Notes under the pieces: generated by a model
What the model was told of the DNA's origin: nothing
The model's database searches: none
Seen by the model: only the letters and a program-made list of their open reading frames with translations
NCBI GenBank assembly: GCA_039808285.1
Contig: JBDHSQ010000005.1
Span: 4,510 to 68,509 of the forward strand
Reading direction: 5' to 3'
DNA: 64,000 nt
DNA from: Albidovulum sp039808285
Lineage (GTDB): Bacteria; Pseudomonadota; Alphaproteobacteria; Rhodobacterales; Rhodobacteraceae
In this document: positions 16,048 to 24,407 of the stretch, piece after piece
Numbering within the stretch: the stretch's first letter is position 1
How the letters are laid out: every line of letters starts with the position of its first letter
Program-made: the position numbers and the translations under genes

Positions 16048-17214
16048 GTGTCCGACCCTGCCCGTGCCGCCGCGACTGTCGCGGCCTTCCCCGCCGCAGC
16101 CGCTCCGGCCAGGGCAGCGAAGCCGGCGCCCTTCATCCGCATCGAGCACGTCACCAAGCGCTTCGGCACCTTCACGGCGGTCTCGGACGTCAGCCTGGAA
16201 ATCCAGAAGGGAGAGATATTCTCCCTTCTCGGCGGCTCGGGCTGCGGCAAGACCACGCTGCTGAGAATGCTTGCCGGTTTCGAGGAACCCACAGAGGGCC
16301 GCATCTTCATCGACGGTCAGGACATGACCGACCTGCCGCCCTACGAGCGGCCGGTGAACATGATGTTCCAGTCCTACGCGCTCTTTCCGCACATGACGGT
16401 GGAAAGGAACGTGGCCTACGGGCTGAAGCACGAGGACATGACCTCCGCCCAGCGCGCCGACAGGGTGCGCGAGATGCTGGCGCTCGTGCAGCTCACCGAC
16501 TTCGCCCACCGCAAGCCGCACCAGATTTCCGGCGGCCAGCGGCAGCGCGTCGCGCTGGCCCGCGCACTGGCCCGCCAGCCGAAGCTCCTACTGCTGGACG
16601 AGCCTTTGGCCGCGCTCGACAAGAAGCTGCGCGAGCACACCCAGTTCGAGCTGATGGACATCCAGGACAAGACCGGCACCACCTTCATCGTCGTGACCCA
16701 CGACCAGGAGGAGGCAATGACGCTTTCCTCCCGCCTCGCGGTGATGGACAAGGGCCGGATCATGCAGATCGGCACCGCGACCGACGTCTACGAATACCCG
16801 AACTCGAAATTCGTCGCGGGCTTCATCGGCTCGATCAACTTCTTCGGCGCCACCGTGCGCGCTGCAAGCAGCGAGACGGCAACCGTCGAGGTGCCCGAGT
16901 TCGGCGGCACCGTCACCGCCCGGGCGATTCCCGGCCTGGTGCCGGGGCAGGCGATCACACTGGCGATCCGCCCCGAGAAGATCCAGCTTGCCCGCGGTCG
17001 CAACGAAGGCCCCAACACCTTCGCCGGAACGGTCGAGAATCTGGCCTATTTCGGCAAGGACAGTCTCTATCGCATCAAGCTGCCCTCCGGCCGGGTCGTC
17101 TCGGTCAACTCGGTCAACGCCCGCCGCGCGGGCGAGAACGAACGCGTGGCCGACTGGGAGGATGCGGTGTTCCTCGCCTTCGATCCCGCGGCCGCGATCC
17201 TTCTGAAGGACTGA
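16048..17214 (+). CDS. ABC transporter ATP-binding protein, PotA/PotG family
   Basis: A 388-residue ATPase with a GTG start behind GGAGAG. The Walker A loop is GGSGCGKTT, the signature is ISGGQRQRVALARAL, and Walker B is LLLLDEPLAALD, followed by the VVTHDQEEAM switch histidine. The C-terminal third is the TOBE domain of the polyamine group. About 35 alanine-rich residues precede the conserved FIRIEHVTKRFG, as in other Rhodobacterales PotA-like proteins. It powers the importer formed with the adjacent binding protein and permeases. Confidence 0.92.
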   Translation: MSDPARAAATVAAFPAAAAPARAAKPAPFIRIEHVTKRFGTFTAVSDVSLEIQKGEIFSLLGGSGCGKTTLLRMLAGFEEPTEGRIFIDGQDMTDLPPYERPVNMMFQSYALFPHMTVERNVAYGLKHEDMTSAQRADRVREMLALVQLTDFAHRKPHQISGGQRQRVALARALARQPKLLLLDEPLAALDKKLREHTQFELMDIQDKTGTTFIVVTHDQEEAMTLSSRLAVMDKGRIMQIGTATDVYEYPNSKFVAGFIGSINFFGATVRAASSETATVEVPEFGGTVTARAIPGLVPGQAITLAIRPEKIQLARGRNEGPNTFAGTVENLAYFGKDSLYRIKLPSGRVVSVNSVNARRAGENERVADWEDAVFLAFDPAAAILLKD

Positions 17215-17217
17215 GCG

Positions 17218-18156
17218 ATGGCCGGGGCGCACACCGACAACGCCCTGCAACGCTGGTTCAACCGGCGGGGCTGGATCAACCTGACCATCGCCATGCCCTA
17301 TGTCTGGCTGGTGCTGTTCTTCCTCCTGCCCTTCGTGATCGTCATCGCGATGAGCTTCGCGACGCGCACGCCCACCGCGCCGCCCTTCTCCTTCGGCGGC
17401 GAGCACCCGGTCCTGAACACCGCGCATTATGCCCGGCTGGTGCAGGACGATCTCTACATCAGGGCCTATCTGACCTCGATCGTGAATGCGGGCTTCGCCA
17501 CGCTTCTCTGCCTGCTGATCGGCTATCCGATGGCGCTCGGCCTCACCCGGGTCACGCCGGCCTGGCGCAATGTGCTGCTGATGCTGGTGATCCTGCCGTT
17601 CTGGACCTCGTTCCTATTGCGCGTCTACGCCTGGATGGGGCTGATGGGCTCCAATAGCTGGTTCAACAAGCTCCTGACCGCGGGCTGGAACTGGCTGGTG
17701 CCCACCGACTGGGCGCTCAGGTCGATCCCGATGATGAACACGAACTTCGCGGTCGTGCTCGTCATGGTCTATTCCTACCTGCCCTTCATGATCCTGCCGC
17801 TCTACGCCAACCTGGAAAAGCTCGACCGGACGCTGGACGAGGCATCGATGGACCTCGGCTCGCGCCCCTTCCGGGTGTTCCTCGACATCACGCTGCCGCT
17901 CTCGGTTCCCGGAATCGTTGCCGGCGGACTTCTGGTGTTCATCCCGGCTTCGGGAGAGCTGATCATCCCCTCGCTGGTCGGCAGTTCCGCGCAGCCGATG
18001 ATCGGCCGGGTGATCTCCGACGAATTCGCCTCGGCGCGCGACTGGCCGATGGCTTCGGCAGTGTCGGTGGCGCTGCTGCTTCTGCTCGTCGTGCCGATGA
18101 TGCTCTACACCCACTACGAAGGCAAAGCGCACGAGAAGCGGAAGGAGGAAGCCTGA
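17218..18156 (+). CDS. ABC transporter permease, PotB/PotH family
   Basis: A 312-residue inner-membrane permease with about six hydrophobic helices. The first, TIAMPYVWLVLFFLLPFVIVIAMSF, covers about residues 22-46. The EAA loop that touches the ATPase is EASMDLGSRPFRVFLDITLP. The gene starts three bases after the ATPase stop and forms the importer with the next permease. Confidence 0.92.
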   Translation: MAGAHTDNALQRWFNRRGWINLTIAMPYVWLVLFFLLPFVIVIAMSFATRTPTAPPFSFGGEHPVLNTAHYARLVQDDLYIRAYLTSIVNAGFATLLCLLIGYPMALGLTRVTPAWRNVLLMLVILPFWTSFLLRVYAWMGLMGSNSWFNKLLTAGWNWLVPTDWALRSIPMMNTNFAVVLVMVYSYLPFMILPLYANLEKLDRTLDEASMDLGSRPFRVFLDITLPLSVPGIVAGGLLVFIPASGELIIPSLVGSSAQPMIGRVISDEFASARDWPMASAVSVALLLLLVVPMMLYTHYEGKAHEKRKEEA

Positions 18157-18995
18157 TGCGCCGCCGCTCCGCCTTCCTCGTCACCATGCTCTGCTTCGGC
18201 TTCGCCTTCTTCTATATCCCGATCCTGTCGATGATGGTCTATTCCTTCAACGCCTCGCGCCTCGCCACCGTCTGGGGCGGCTTCTCGACCAAGTGGTATG
18301 TGTCGCTGCTCACCAACCGGCAGATCCTGAACGCGGCGCTCCTCTCGCTGAAGATCGCACTGCTCAGCGCGACGGCGGCCACGATCCTCGGCACGATGGC
18401 GGGGATCGCACTGGCCCGGTTCAAGCGCTTCCGCGGGCGCACGCTCTTCGCCGGGCTGGTGACTGCGCCGCTCGTCATGCCCGAGGTGATCACCGGCATC
18501 GCCTCGCTGATGCTCTTCATCCTGATGGCGGAATGGATCGGCTGGCCGGCGAGCCGCGGCTTCACCACCGTCACGCTCGCCCACATCACCTTCTCGATGG
18601 TCTTCGTCACCACCATCGTCCATTCCCGCCTGTCCGAGACCGACGCGGCGGTGGAGGAGGCGGCGATGGACCTCGGCTCGCGCCCCTGGCAGGTGATGCG
18701 CGACATCACCCTGCCGATCATCTCGCCCGCCATCCTCTCGGGCTGGCTGCTCGCCTTCACCATTTCGCTCGACGACGTGGTGATCACCAACTTCACCACG
18801 GGCCCCGGCACGACGACGCTGCCGATCCTGATCTGGTCGAAGGTGAAGCTCGGCGTGACCCCCGATATCAACGCGCTCGCAACGATCACCGTCTGCATCG
18901 TCGGGACCGGCGTCGCCATCGCCGGCTTCATCCTCAACCGGGCGGAGAAGCGGCGCGACCGCGACGCGCGGATGGCGTATCAGGCGAACAAATGA
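18156..18995 (+). CDS. ABC transporter permease, PotC/PotI family
   Basis: A 279-residue second permease of the importer, whose ATG overlaps the previous stop by one base. It has about six membrane helices and the EAA loop EEAAMDLGSRPWQVMRDITL. Its C-terminus is the basic segment NRAEKRRDRDARMAYQANK. With the preceding three genes it completes a four-component polyamine-type uptake system. Confidence 0.92.
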   Translation: MRRRSAFLVTMLCFGFAFFYIPILSMMVYSFNASRLATVWGGFSTKWYVSLLTNRQILNAALLSLKIALLSATAATILGTMAGIALARFKRFRGRTLFAGLVTAPLVMPEVITGIASLMLFILMAEWIGWPASRGFTTVTLAHITFSMVFVTTIVHSRLSETDAAVEEAAMDLGSRPWQVMRDITLPIISPAILSGWLLAFTISLDDVVITNFTTGPGTTTLPILIWSKVKLGVTPDINALATITVCIVGTGVAIAGFILNRAEKRRDRDARMAYQANK

Positions 18996-19867
18996 CCAGC
19001 GCCGAGGATGTTCGCGCCCGGGCCGATCTCCATGCGGCTCTCGGCCAGCCCGGATCGGGGCGGCTTCGGTATGCGGCGGCGATGCATCTGCATCGCCTCG
19101 GCCTGATCTCGCCCGAGGCGCTGGAGGTCTACCGCATCTGCTCGCCACAGGATCGGGAGGATCCCGCCGGGCTTCTCGCCGCGCGCGGGCTCAGCGTGGA
19201 TCTGCCGCCTCCCGGCACACCCGAGCCTGCGATCCGGCTTCTGGTGGAGGAGGCCGACCGCTACCTCGCCACGCTTCCCGGGCCCGGCGTGGCCGAGGTG
19301 CGCAGCCTGACTGCCCGCTGGCGGTGCGGGCCGGTCACGGCCTCTGCCGCGCCCAATCCGGTCGTGGCGGCGCACCTCGCCCCTGCGCTCGCCACGCTCG
19401 ACCCCACCCACCCTGCGCTCGCCGCAGCGATCCGCGATGCCGCGCCGCACCTGAACTGGGTTACCTACGATGCCTATCCGCCCGACGAGATCGGCGAGGC
19501 GTTCCGCACCGGCCACGCCTTCGCCTCGCTCATCGGCGAGGGCGCCGCGATCCCGGCCGAGGATTTCGACCTCGGCCTCTTCCTCATCGCGCCGCATGTC
19601 GTCTACCGCGACCACGCCCACCCGGCGCCCGAGCTTTACGCGCCGCTGACCGGCCCGCACGGCTGGCGTTTCGGCCCCGGCGCGCCGCTGGTTCTCAAAG
19701 GGCCGCACGAACCCGTCTGGAACCTGCCCGGTGCGCCGCACCTGACGAAGGTCGGCCCGCTGCCCTTCCTCTGCATCTTCGGCTGGACGAAGGACACCGG
19801 CCATCCCGCCCATGTCGTACCGGCAACGGACTGGGCGGAGCTTGAGGCGATGCGGATCGAGGGATAG
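18992..19867 (+). CDS. Cupin protein related to DMSP lyases (DddL/DddQ-like)
   Basis: A 291-residue protein starting in a 4-base overlap with the permease gene. A helical N-terminal part (about 1-155) precedes a C-terminal cupin. The key segment YRDHAHPAPELYAPLTG places His210, Glu214 and Tyr216 in the H-x3-E-x-Y spacing that holds metal and the catalytic Tyr in the DMSP lyase DddQ. His239 or His250 in the following LKGPHEPVWNLPGAPH would be the last ligand. Known relatives cleave dimethylsulfoniopropionate to acrylate and dimethyl sulfide, but the wider family includes proteins without that activity. Its operon of demethylases and a polyamine-type importer suggests lyase action on another onium compound. 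Function is inferred. Confidence 0.68.
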   Translation: MTSAEDVRARADLHAALGQPGSGRLRYAAAMHLHRLGLISPEALEVYRICSPQDREDPAGLLAARGLSVDLPPPGTPEPAIRLLVEEADRYLATLPGPGVAEVRSLTARWRCGPVTASAAPNPVVAAHLAPALATLDPTHPALAAAIRDAAPHLNWVTYDAYPPDEIGEAFRTGHAFASLIGEGAAIPAEDFDLGLFLIAPHVVYRDHAHPAPELYAPLTGPHGWRFGPGAPLVLKGPHEPVWNLPGAPHLTKVGPLPFLCIFGWTKDTGHPAHVVPATDWAELEAMRIEG

Positions 19868-19870
19868 GCG

Positions 19871-20656
19871 ATGGAACCGGTGGCGGGCGAACATTACCAC
19901 GGCCGGATGATCGGGATGCTGGAGGCGGTGTGGGGCGAGGGCTTCCTGTCGCCCGGCGGGCCGGCGGAGGTCGCGCGGCTGGTGGCCGGCACCGATTTCG
20001 CCGGCCGCTCGGTCCTTGACATCGGCTGCGGCGCGGGCGGCATCGACATCGCCCTGGTCAGAAACCACGGCGCCGGCTACGTCTGCGGCATCGACGTCGA
20101 GGATACCGTGCTGGCCCATGCCCGCGCCCTGATCGCGCGCGCGGGGCTCGGCCACCGGATCGGCTGCCTCAAGGTCGCGCCCGGCCCGCTGCCCTTTCCG
20201 CCGGCGACCTTCGACATCGTGTTTTCCAAGGATTCGATCGTCCACATCCCCGACAAGGCGGCGCTCATGGCCGAGGTGTTCCGGGTGCTGAAGCCCGGCG
20301 GCCATTTCGTCGCCTCCGACTGGCTGATCGGCACCGACGGCCCGCCCTCGCCGCAGATGGCCGACTATATCGCCGCCGAAGGGCTCGACTTCGGCATGGC
20401 CTCGCCCGGCCGCTACCGCGAGGCGATGGAGCGCGCCGGGTTCGGGCGGATCGAGGTGACCAGCCGCAACGAGTGGTATCGGCAACAGGCGCGCGACGAG
20501 CTTGCGCGGCTGAAAGGTCCGGCGGGCGAGGCCGCGGCACGGATCGTCGGCCGCGACTTCGTCGAGGAGAACATCGGCATCTGGTCGCGGATGATCCCCG
20601 TTCTCGACAGCGGCGAACATTGCCCGACGCATCTGAAGGCGCAGAAGCCCGGCTGA
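19871..20656 (+). CDS. SAM-dependent methyltransferase, phosphoethanolamine-methyltransferase-like
   Basis: A 261-residue class I methyltransferase, three bases after the cupin gene. Motif I is VLDIGCGAGG (about 47-56). The acidic end of strand two is GIDVED, and FSKDSIVHIPDKAALMAEVFRVLKPGG follows. The upstream WGEGFLSPGG matches the conserved EGFxSPGG of phosphoethanolamine and phospholipid N-methyltransferases. It probably methylates a small amine. In this operon it could regenerate a methylated intermediate or accept methyl groups for reuse. The acceptor is unknown. Confidence 0.8.
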   Translation: MEPVAGEHYHGRMIGMLEAVWGEGFLSPGGPAEVARLVAGTDFAGRSVLDIGCGAGGIDIALVRNHGAGYVCGIDVEDTVLAHARALIARAGLGHRIGCLKVAPGPLPFPPATFDIVFSKDSIVHIPDKAALMAEVFRVLKPGGHFVASDWLIGTDGPPSPQMADYIAAEGLDFGMASPGRYREAMERAGFGRIEVTSRNEWYRQQARDELARLKGPAGEAAARIVGRDFVEENIGIWSRMIPVLDSGEHCPTHLKAQKPG

Positions 20657-20751
20657 GCCGCCACGGTTCGGAAGCACAGCCGGAGCGAAAGGGAATGGAC
20701 AGCCTCCCACCCCGCGCCTAGCATCCGCGGCGTCAGCAACAGGAGGGTTCG

Positions 20752-21030
20752 ATGCCGCTTCCCCTCGCGCCGCTTGCAGGCGTCGCCATCCGTTACGGCG
20801 CGGTCGCCCTTGTCGCCTACGGTATCCGGCGCGCGTTGCGCCCGGGCCGGACCGACCAGCGGGCCGAAGATGCAATGGACGGGATGGACGAAGGCCTCGC
20901 CTTCCACCGCCCCGACGACCGCGACCAGACCAACGCCGCCGCCCGCTTCCGCCGGATCATCCGCTTCTGCGACGCGGGAGTCGAGATCGACGCGGCCGCC
21001 CTCGGCCGCATCCGCTTTCGCAAGGTGTGA
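20752..21030 (+). CDS. Small conserved-looking membrane protein of unknown function
   Basis: A 92-residue protein with one N-terminal hydrophobic segment (LAGVAIRYGAVALVAYGI). A charged region with many Asp and Arg residues follows, ending ARFRRIIRFCDAGVEIDAAALGRIRFRKV. AGGAGG stands about five bases before the ATG. I recognise no enzymatic motif. It is probably anchored in the membrane with a soluble tail. The GST gene begins six bases downstream, so the two may be cotranscribed. Confidence 0.65.
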   Translation: MPLPLAPLAGVAIRYGAVALVAYGIRRALRPGRTDQRAEDAMDGMDEGLAFHRPDDRDQTNAAARFRRIIRFCDAGVEIDAAALGRIRFRKV

Positions 21031-21036
21031 AGTCGG

Positions 21037-21645
21037 ATGCGCCTCTACCATTCCCCGACCACGCCCTACGGGCGCAAGGTGATGGTGCTTCTCCTCGAGA
21101 CCGGCCAGGCGGGGGACGTGGAGGTCGTCTCCGCGTCCGGCACCCCGCTTGACCCCGGCACGCAACCGCTCGACGTGAACCCGCTGGGAAAGATTCCCGC
21201 GCTTGTTCTCGGCGACGGCACGGCCCTTTACGACAGCCGAGTGATCTGCCGTTACCTGGACGACCGGGCCGGGGCGGGCCTCTATCCGGCGGCGCCTCGG
21301 CTCTGGCGCACCCTGACGCTGGAGGCGACCGCGGACGGCATCCTCGAAGCCGCGCTCCTGATCGTCTACGAATGGCGGCTCAGGTCCGAGGAGTTGCGCC
21401 TTGCGCCCTGGGTCGAGGGCCAGTGGGCCAAGATCGCCCGCGCGCTCGATATGCTCGAAACCCGGTGGCAGGACCATCTCGCCGGGCCGCTCGACATCGG
21501 GCAGATCGCGCTCGGCTGCGCGCTTTCCTATCTGGATTTCCGCCACGGCGCCCGCGAGTGGCGGAACGGTCACCCCGGCCTTGCCGCCTGGCACGATGGC
21601 TTTGCGGCGCGCCCCGGCATGATGGCCACCGCGCCGCAGGGATAG
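21037..21645 (+). CDS. Glutathione S-transferase family protein
   Basis: A 202-residue GST-fold protein. The N-terminal thioredoxin-like domain starts MRLYHSPTTPYGRKVMVLL and includes the cis-proline segment NPLGKIPALVL and the glutathione gamma-glutamyl contact DSRVICRYL. The C-terminal helical domain is the short type. The physiological substrate is not evident. The LysE-family gene follows almost immediately. Confidence 0.9.
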   Translation: MRLYHSPTTPYGRKVMVLLLETGQAGDVEVVSASGTPLDPGTQPLDVNPLGKIPALVLGDGTALYDSRVICRYLDDRAGAGLYPAAPRLWRTLTLEATADGILEAALLIVYEWRLRSEELRLAPWVEGQWAKIARALDMLETRWQDHLAGPLDIGQIALGCALSYLDFRHGAREWRNGHPGLAAWHDGFAARPGMMATAPQG

Positions 21646-21646
21646 G

Positions 21647-22288
21647 GTGACGCTCCCCCTCTCAGCCTTCCTCACGGTCTGGGCCGTGCTGGCGATGAAC
21701 ATCGTCTCGCCGGGGCCCAATGTCCTCAACACCATCGCCTCCGCGCTCGGCTCGGGCCGCAAGGCCGGTCTTGCCTCGGCCGCCGGTGTCGCCCTTGGCA
21801 TCGGGCTCTGGTGTCTCGGCATGACGCTCGGCATGGCGGCGGTGTTCCAGGCGGCGCCGGTGGCGCGAACGGTGCTGACCCTCGTGGCGATCGGCCTTCT
21901 CCTTTGGTTCGCAAGCCGATACCTCGGGGCAGCCCTTGCGGACCGGCGCGGGGGTGCGGGCCGGATCGCAGGCCGGGCCGGTCTCAGCCTGCGCGCCTCA
22001 TTCATGCGCTCGCTCGCGGTCAATGCGCTGAACCCCAAGGCGCTGACGACCTGGGTCGTGATTCTCTCGCTCTTCCCCGCGGCGCAGGCGCGCGCGGGCG
22101 ACATCGCCGCACTTGGCCTTGGCGCCGCGACGCTCGCCTTCTCGATCCACGCGGGCTATGCGCTGGCCTTCTCCACCGCCCCCGCCGCCCGCCTCTGGTC
22201 ACGCCTCGCCCCGGCGATCTCGGCCGCGGTCGGCCTCTTCTTCACTGCCTTTGCGGCGAAGCTCGCCCTCGGGCTCGCCGCGGGATGA
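21647..22288 (+). CDS. LysE/RhtB-family amino-acid exporter
   Basis: A 213-residue integral membrane protein with five to six hydrophobic helices. The signature segment near the N-terminus is NIVSPGPNVLNTIASALGSGRKAGLASAAG. It has a GTG start one base after the GST stop. Relatives export lysine, arginine, homoserine or threonine. The particular substrate is unknown. Confidence 0.88.
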   Translation: MTLPLSAFLTVWAVLAMNIVSPGPNVLNTIASALGSGRKAGLASAAGVALGIGLWCLGMTLGMAAVFQAAPVARTVLTLVAIGLLLWFASRYLGAALADRRGGAGRIAGRAGLSLRASFMRSLAVNALNPKALTTWVVILSLFPAAQARAGDIAALGLGAATLAFSIHAGYALAFSTAPAARLWSRLAPAISAAVGLFFTAFAAKLALGLAAG

Positions 22289-22492
22289 TCCGCCGTGCCG
22301 GCGCACGCCGGGCTGCCGCCGCCGGGAATGCCGCAACCGCCTGAAGCGGCCGGGTCACAGTCGGCCCGGAGCGCCCTTTTGTCCGCTGGACGGGCAGGTG
22401 TTTGACGGCTAATAACCGCCCCTGAAGGCTGCGGGAAACCGCGGCCCGGTTGTTGCAGGCCGTCCTTCGGCCAGAGGAAGGGAGAAAGGCAC

Positions 22493-23053
22493 GTGTCCCA
22501 CGCAGAAGACCACGCAGGCACCCGGAGGGATTTCCTCTACTATGCCACGGCCGGGGCCGGCACCGTCGCCACCGGCGCCGCCGTCTGGACGCTCGTCGAC
22601 CAGATGAACCCGTCGGCCGACGTCCAGGCCCTGTCGTCGATCTTCGTCGACGTCTCGGGCGTGGAGGTGGGCACGCAGTTGACCGTGAAATGGCGCGGCA
22701 AGCCGGTCTTCATCCGCCGCCGCACCCAGGAAGAAATCGACGCCGGCCGCGCCGTGCAACTGTCCGACCTCGTCGATCCGAAGGCCGAGAACGCCAACCT
22801 CGATCCGACCGCCGACGCGTCCGACCAGAACCGCACGCTCGACGAGGCTGGCGAGTGGCTGGTGATGATGGGGGTCTGCACCCATCTCGGCTGCGTGCCG
22901 CTGGGTGACGGGGCGGGCGATTTCGGCGGCTGGTTCTGCCCCTGCCACGGGTCGCACTACGACACCGCCGGCCGCATCCGCAAGGGCCCCGCGCCGCGCA
23001 ACCTCGATGTTCCCATCGCGGCCCTGAACGACACCACGCTCAAACTCGGCTGA
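22493..23053 (+). CDS. petA: Ubiquinol-cytochrome c reductase iron-sulfur subunit (Rieske)
   Basis: A 186-residue Rieske protein of cytochrome bc1, with a GTG start behind GGGAGAAAGG. The N-terminal RRDFLYYATAGAG signal-anchor is the Tat-type membrane helix kept in the mature protein. Cluster ligands Cys129 and His131 (CTHLGC) and Cys149 and His152 (CPCHGSHYD), and the disulfide Cys134/Cys151, fall at the same numbers as in Rhodobacter. It passes electrons from quinol to cytochrome c1. It is the first gene of petABC; the 204-base space before it holds no other gene. Confidence 0.97.
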   Translation: MSHAEDHAGTRRDFLYYATAGAGTVATGAAVWTLVDQMNPSADVQALSSIFVDVSGVEVGTQLTVKWRGKPVFIRRRTQEEIDAGRAVQLSDLVDPKAENANLDPTADASDQNRTLDEAGEWLVMMGVCTHLGCVPLGDGAGDFGGWFCPCHGSHYDTAGRIRKGPAPRNLDVPIAALNDTTLKLG

Positions 23054-23064
23054 GGGGGCTGATC

Positions 23065-24387
23065 ATGGCTGGAATTCCGCACGACCATTACGAACCGAAG
23101 TCGGCCTTCGAGCAGTGGCTGCACCGCCGTCTGCCGATCGTCAGCCTCGCCTACGACACGCTGATGATCCCGACGCCGAAGAACCTGAACTGGTGGTGGA
23201 TCTGGGGCATCGTCCTGGCCTTCTGCCTCGTGCTTCAGATCGCGACGGGCATCGTGCTGGCCATGCACTACACGCCGCATGTCGACAAGGCCTTCGCCAG
23301 CGTCGAGCACATCATGCGCGACGTCCGCGGCGGCCACCTGCTGCGCTACCTTCACGCCAACGGCGCCTCGCTGTTCTTCCTGGCCGTCTATATCCACATG
23401 TTCCGCGGCCTCTTCTACGGCTCCTACAAGACGCCGCGCGAGATCACCTGGATCGTCGGCATCCTGATCTTCCTCGCCATGATGGGCACCGCCTTCATGG
23501 GCTATGTCCTTCCCTGGGGTCAGATGTCGTTCTGGGGCGCCACGGTGATCACCGGCCTCTTCGGCGCGATCCCCGGCATCGGCGAGCCGATCCAGACCTG
23601 GCTCCTCGGCGGGCCCGCGGTCGACAACCCGACGCTGAACCGCTTCTTCTCGCTGCACTACCTGCTGCCTTTCGTGATCGTGGCGCTGGTGGCGGTGCAC
23701 ATCTGGGCGTTCCACACGACGGGCAACAACAACCCGACGGGCGTCGAGGTGCGGCGCGGCTCCAGGGCCGAGGCAGAGCGCGACACGCTGCCCTTCTGGC
23801 CCTACTTCGTGATCAAGGATCTCTTCGCGCTGGGCGTGGTGCTGGTTGTCTTCTTCGCCGTCGTGGGCTTCATGCCCAACTTCCTCGGCCACCCGGACAA
23901 CTACATCGAGGCGAACCCGCTGGCGACCCCCGCGCATATCGTGCCGGAATGGTATTTCCTGCCCTTCTACGCGATCCTGCGGGCCTTCACCTCGGATGTC
24001 TGGGTCGTCATGCTGGCGAACTGGATCACCTTCGGCATCGTCGATGCCAAGTTCTTCGGCGTGCTCGCCATGTTCGGCTCGATCGCGGTCATGGCGATCG
24101 TGCCCTGGCTTGACACGTCGAACGTGCGTTCGGGCAAGTACCGGCCGATGTTCCGCTGGTGGTTCTACCTGCTGATCATCGACTTCGTCGTGCTGATGTG
24201 GTGCGGTGCGATGCCGGCCGAGCCGCCCTACTCGATCATCTCGCTGATCGGCGCGGCCTACTGGTTCGCCTACTTCCTGGTCATCCTGCCGCTTCTCGGC
24301 GTGATCGAGAAGCCGACGACGCCGCCGGCGACGATCGAGGACGACTTCAACGCGCATTACGGCGCCAAGGCCCACCCGGCCGAATGA
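23065..24387 (+). CDS. petB: Cytochrome b of the bc1 complex
   Basis: A 440-residue membrane protein with eight helices and the two b haems. The haem ligand helices are visible in LHANGASLFFLAVYIHM and FSLHYLLPFVIVALVAVHIW. The quinol-oxidation-site PEWY motif is in VPEWYFLPFYAIL. The length fits the long Rhodobacter form. It lies 11 bases after petA and 20 before petC. Confidence 0.97.
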   Translation: MAGIPHDHYEPKSAFEQWLHRRLPIVSLAYDTLMIPTPKNLNWWWIWGIVLAFCLVLQIATGIVLAMHYTPHVDKAFASVEHIMRDVRGGHLLRYLHANGASLFFLAVYIHMFRGLFYGSYKTPREITWIVGILIFLAMMGTAFMGYVLPWGQMSFWGATVITGLFGAIPGIGEPIQTWLLGGPAVDNPTLNRFFSLHYLLPFVIVALVAVHIWAFHTTGNNNPTGVEVRRGSRAEAERDTLPFWPYFVIKDLFALGVVLVVFFAVVGFMPNFLGHPDNYIEANPLATPAHIVPEWYFLPFYAILRAFTSDVWVVMLANWITFGIVDAKFFGVLAMFGSIAVMAIVPWLDTSNVRSGKYRPMFRWWFYLLIIDFVVLMWCGAMPAEPPYSIISLIGAAYWFAYFLVILPLLGVIEKPTTPPATIEDDFNAHYGAKAHPAE

Positions 24388-24407
24388 GACGGAAAGGACC
24401 GATCGAG

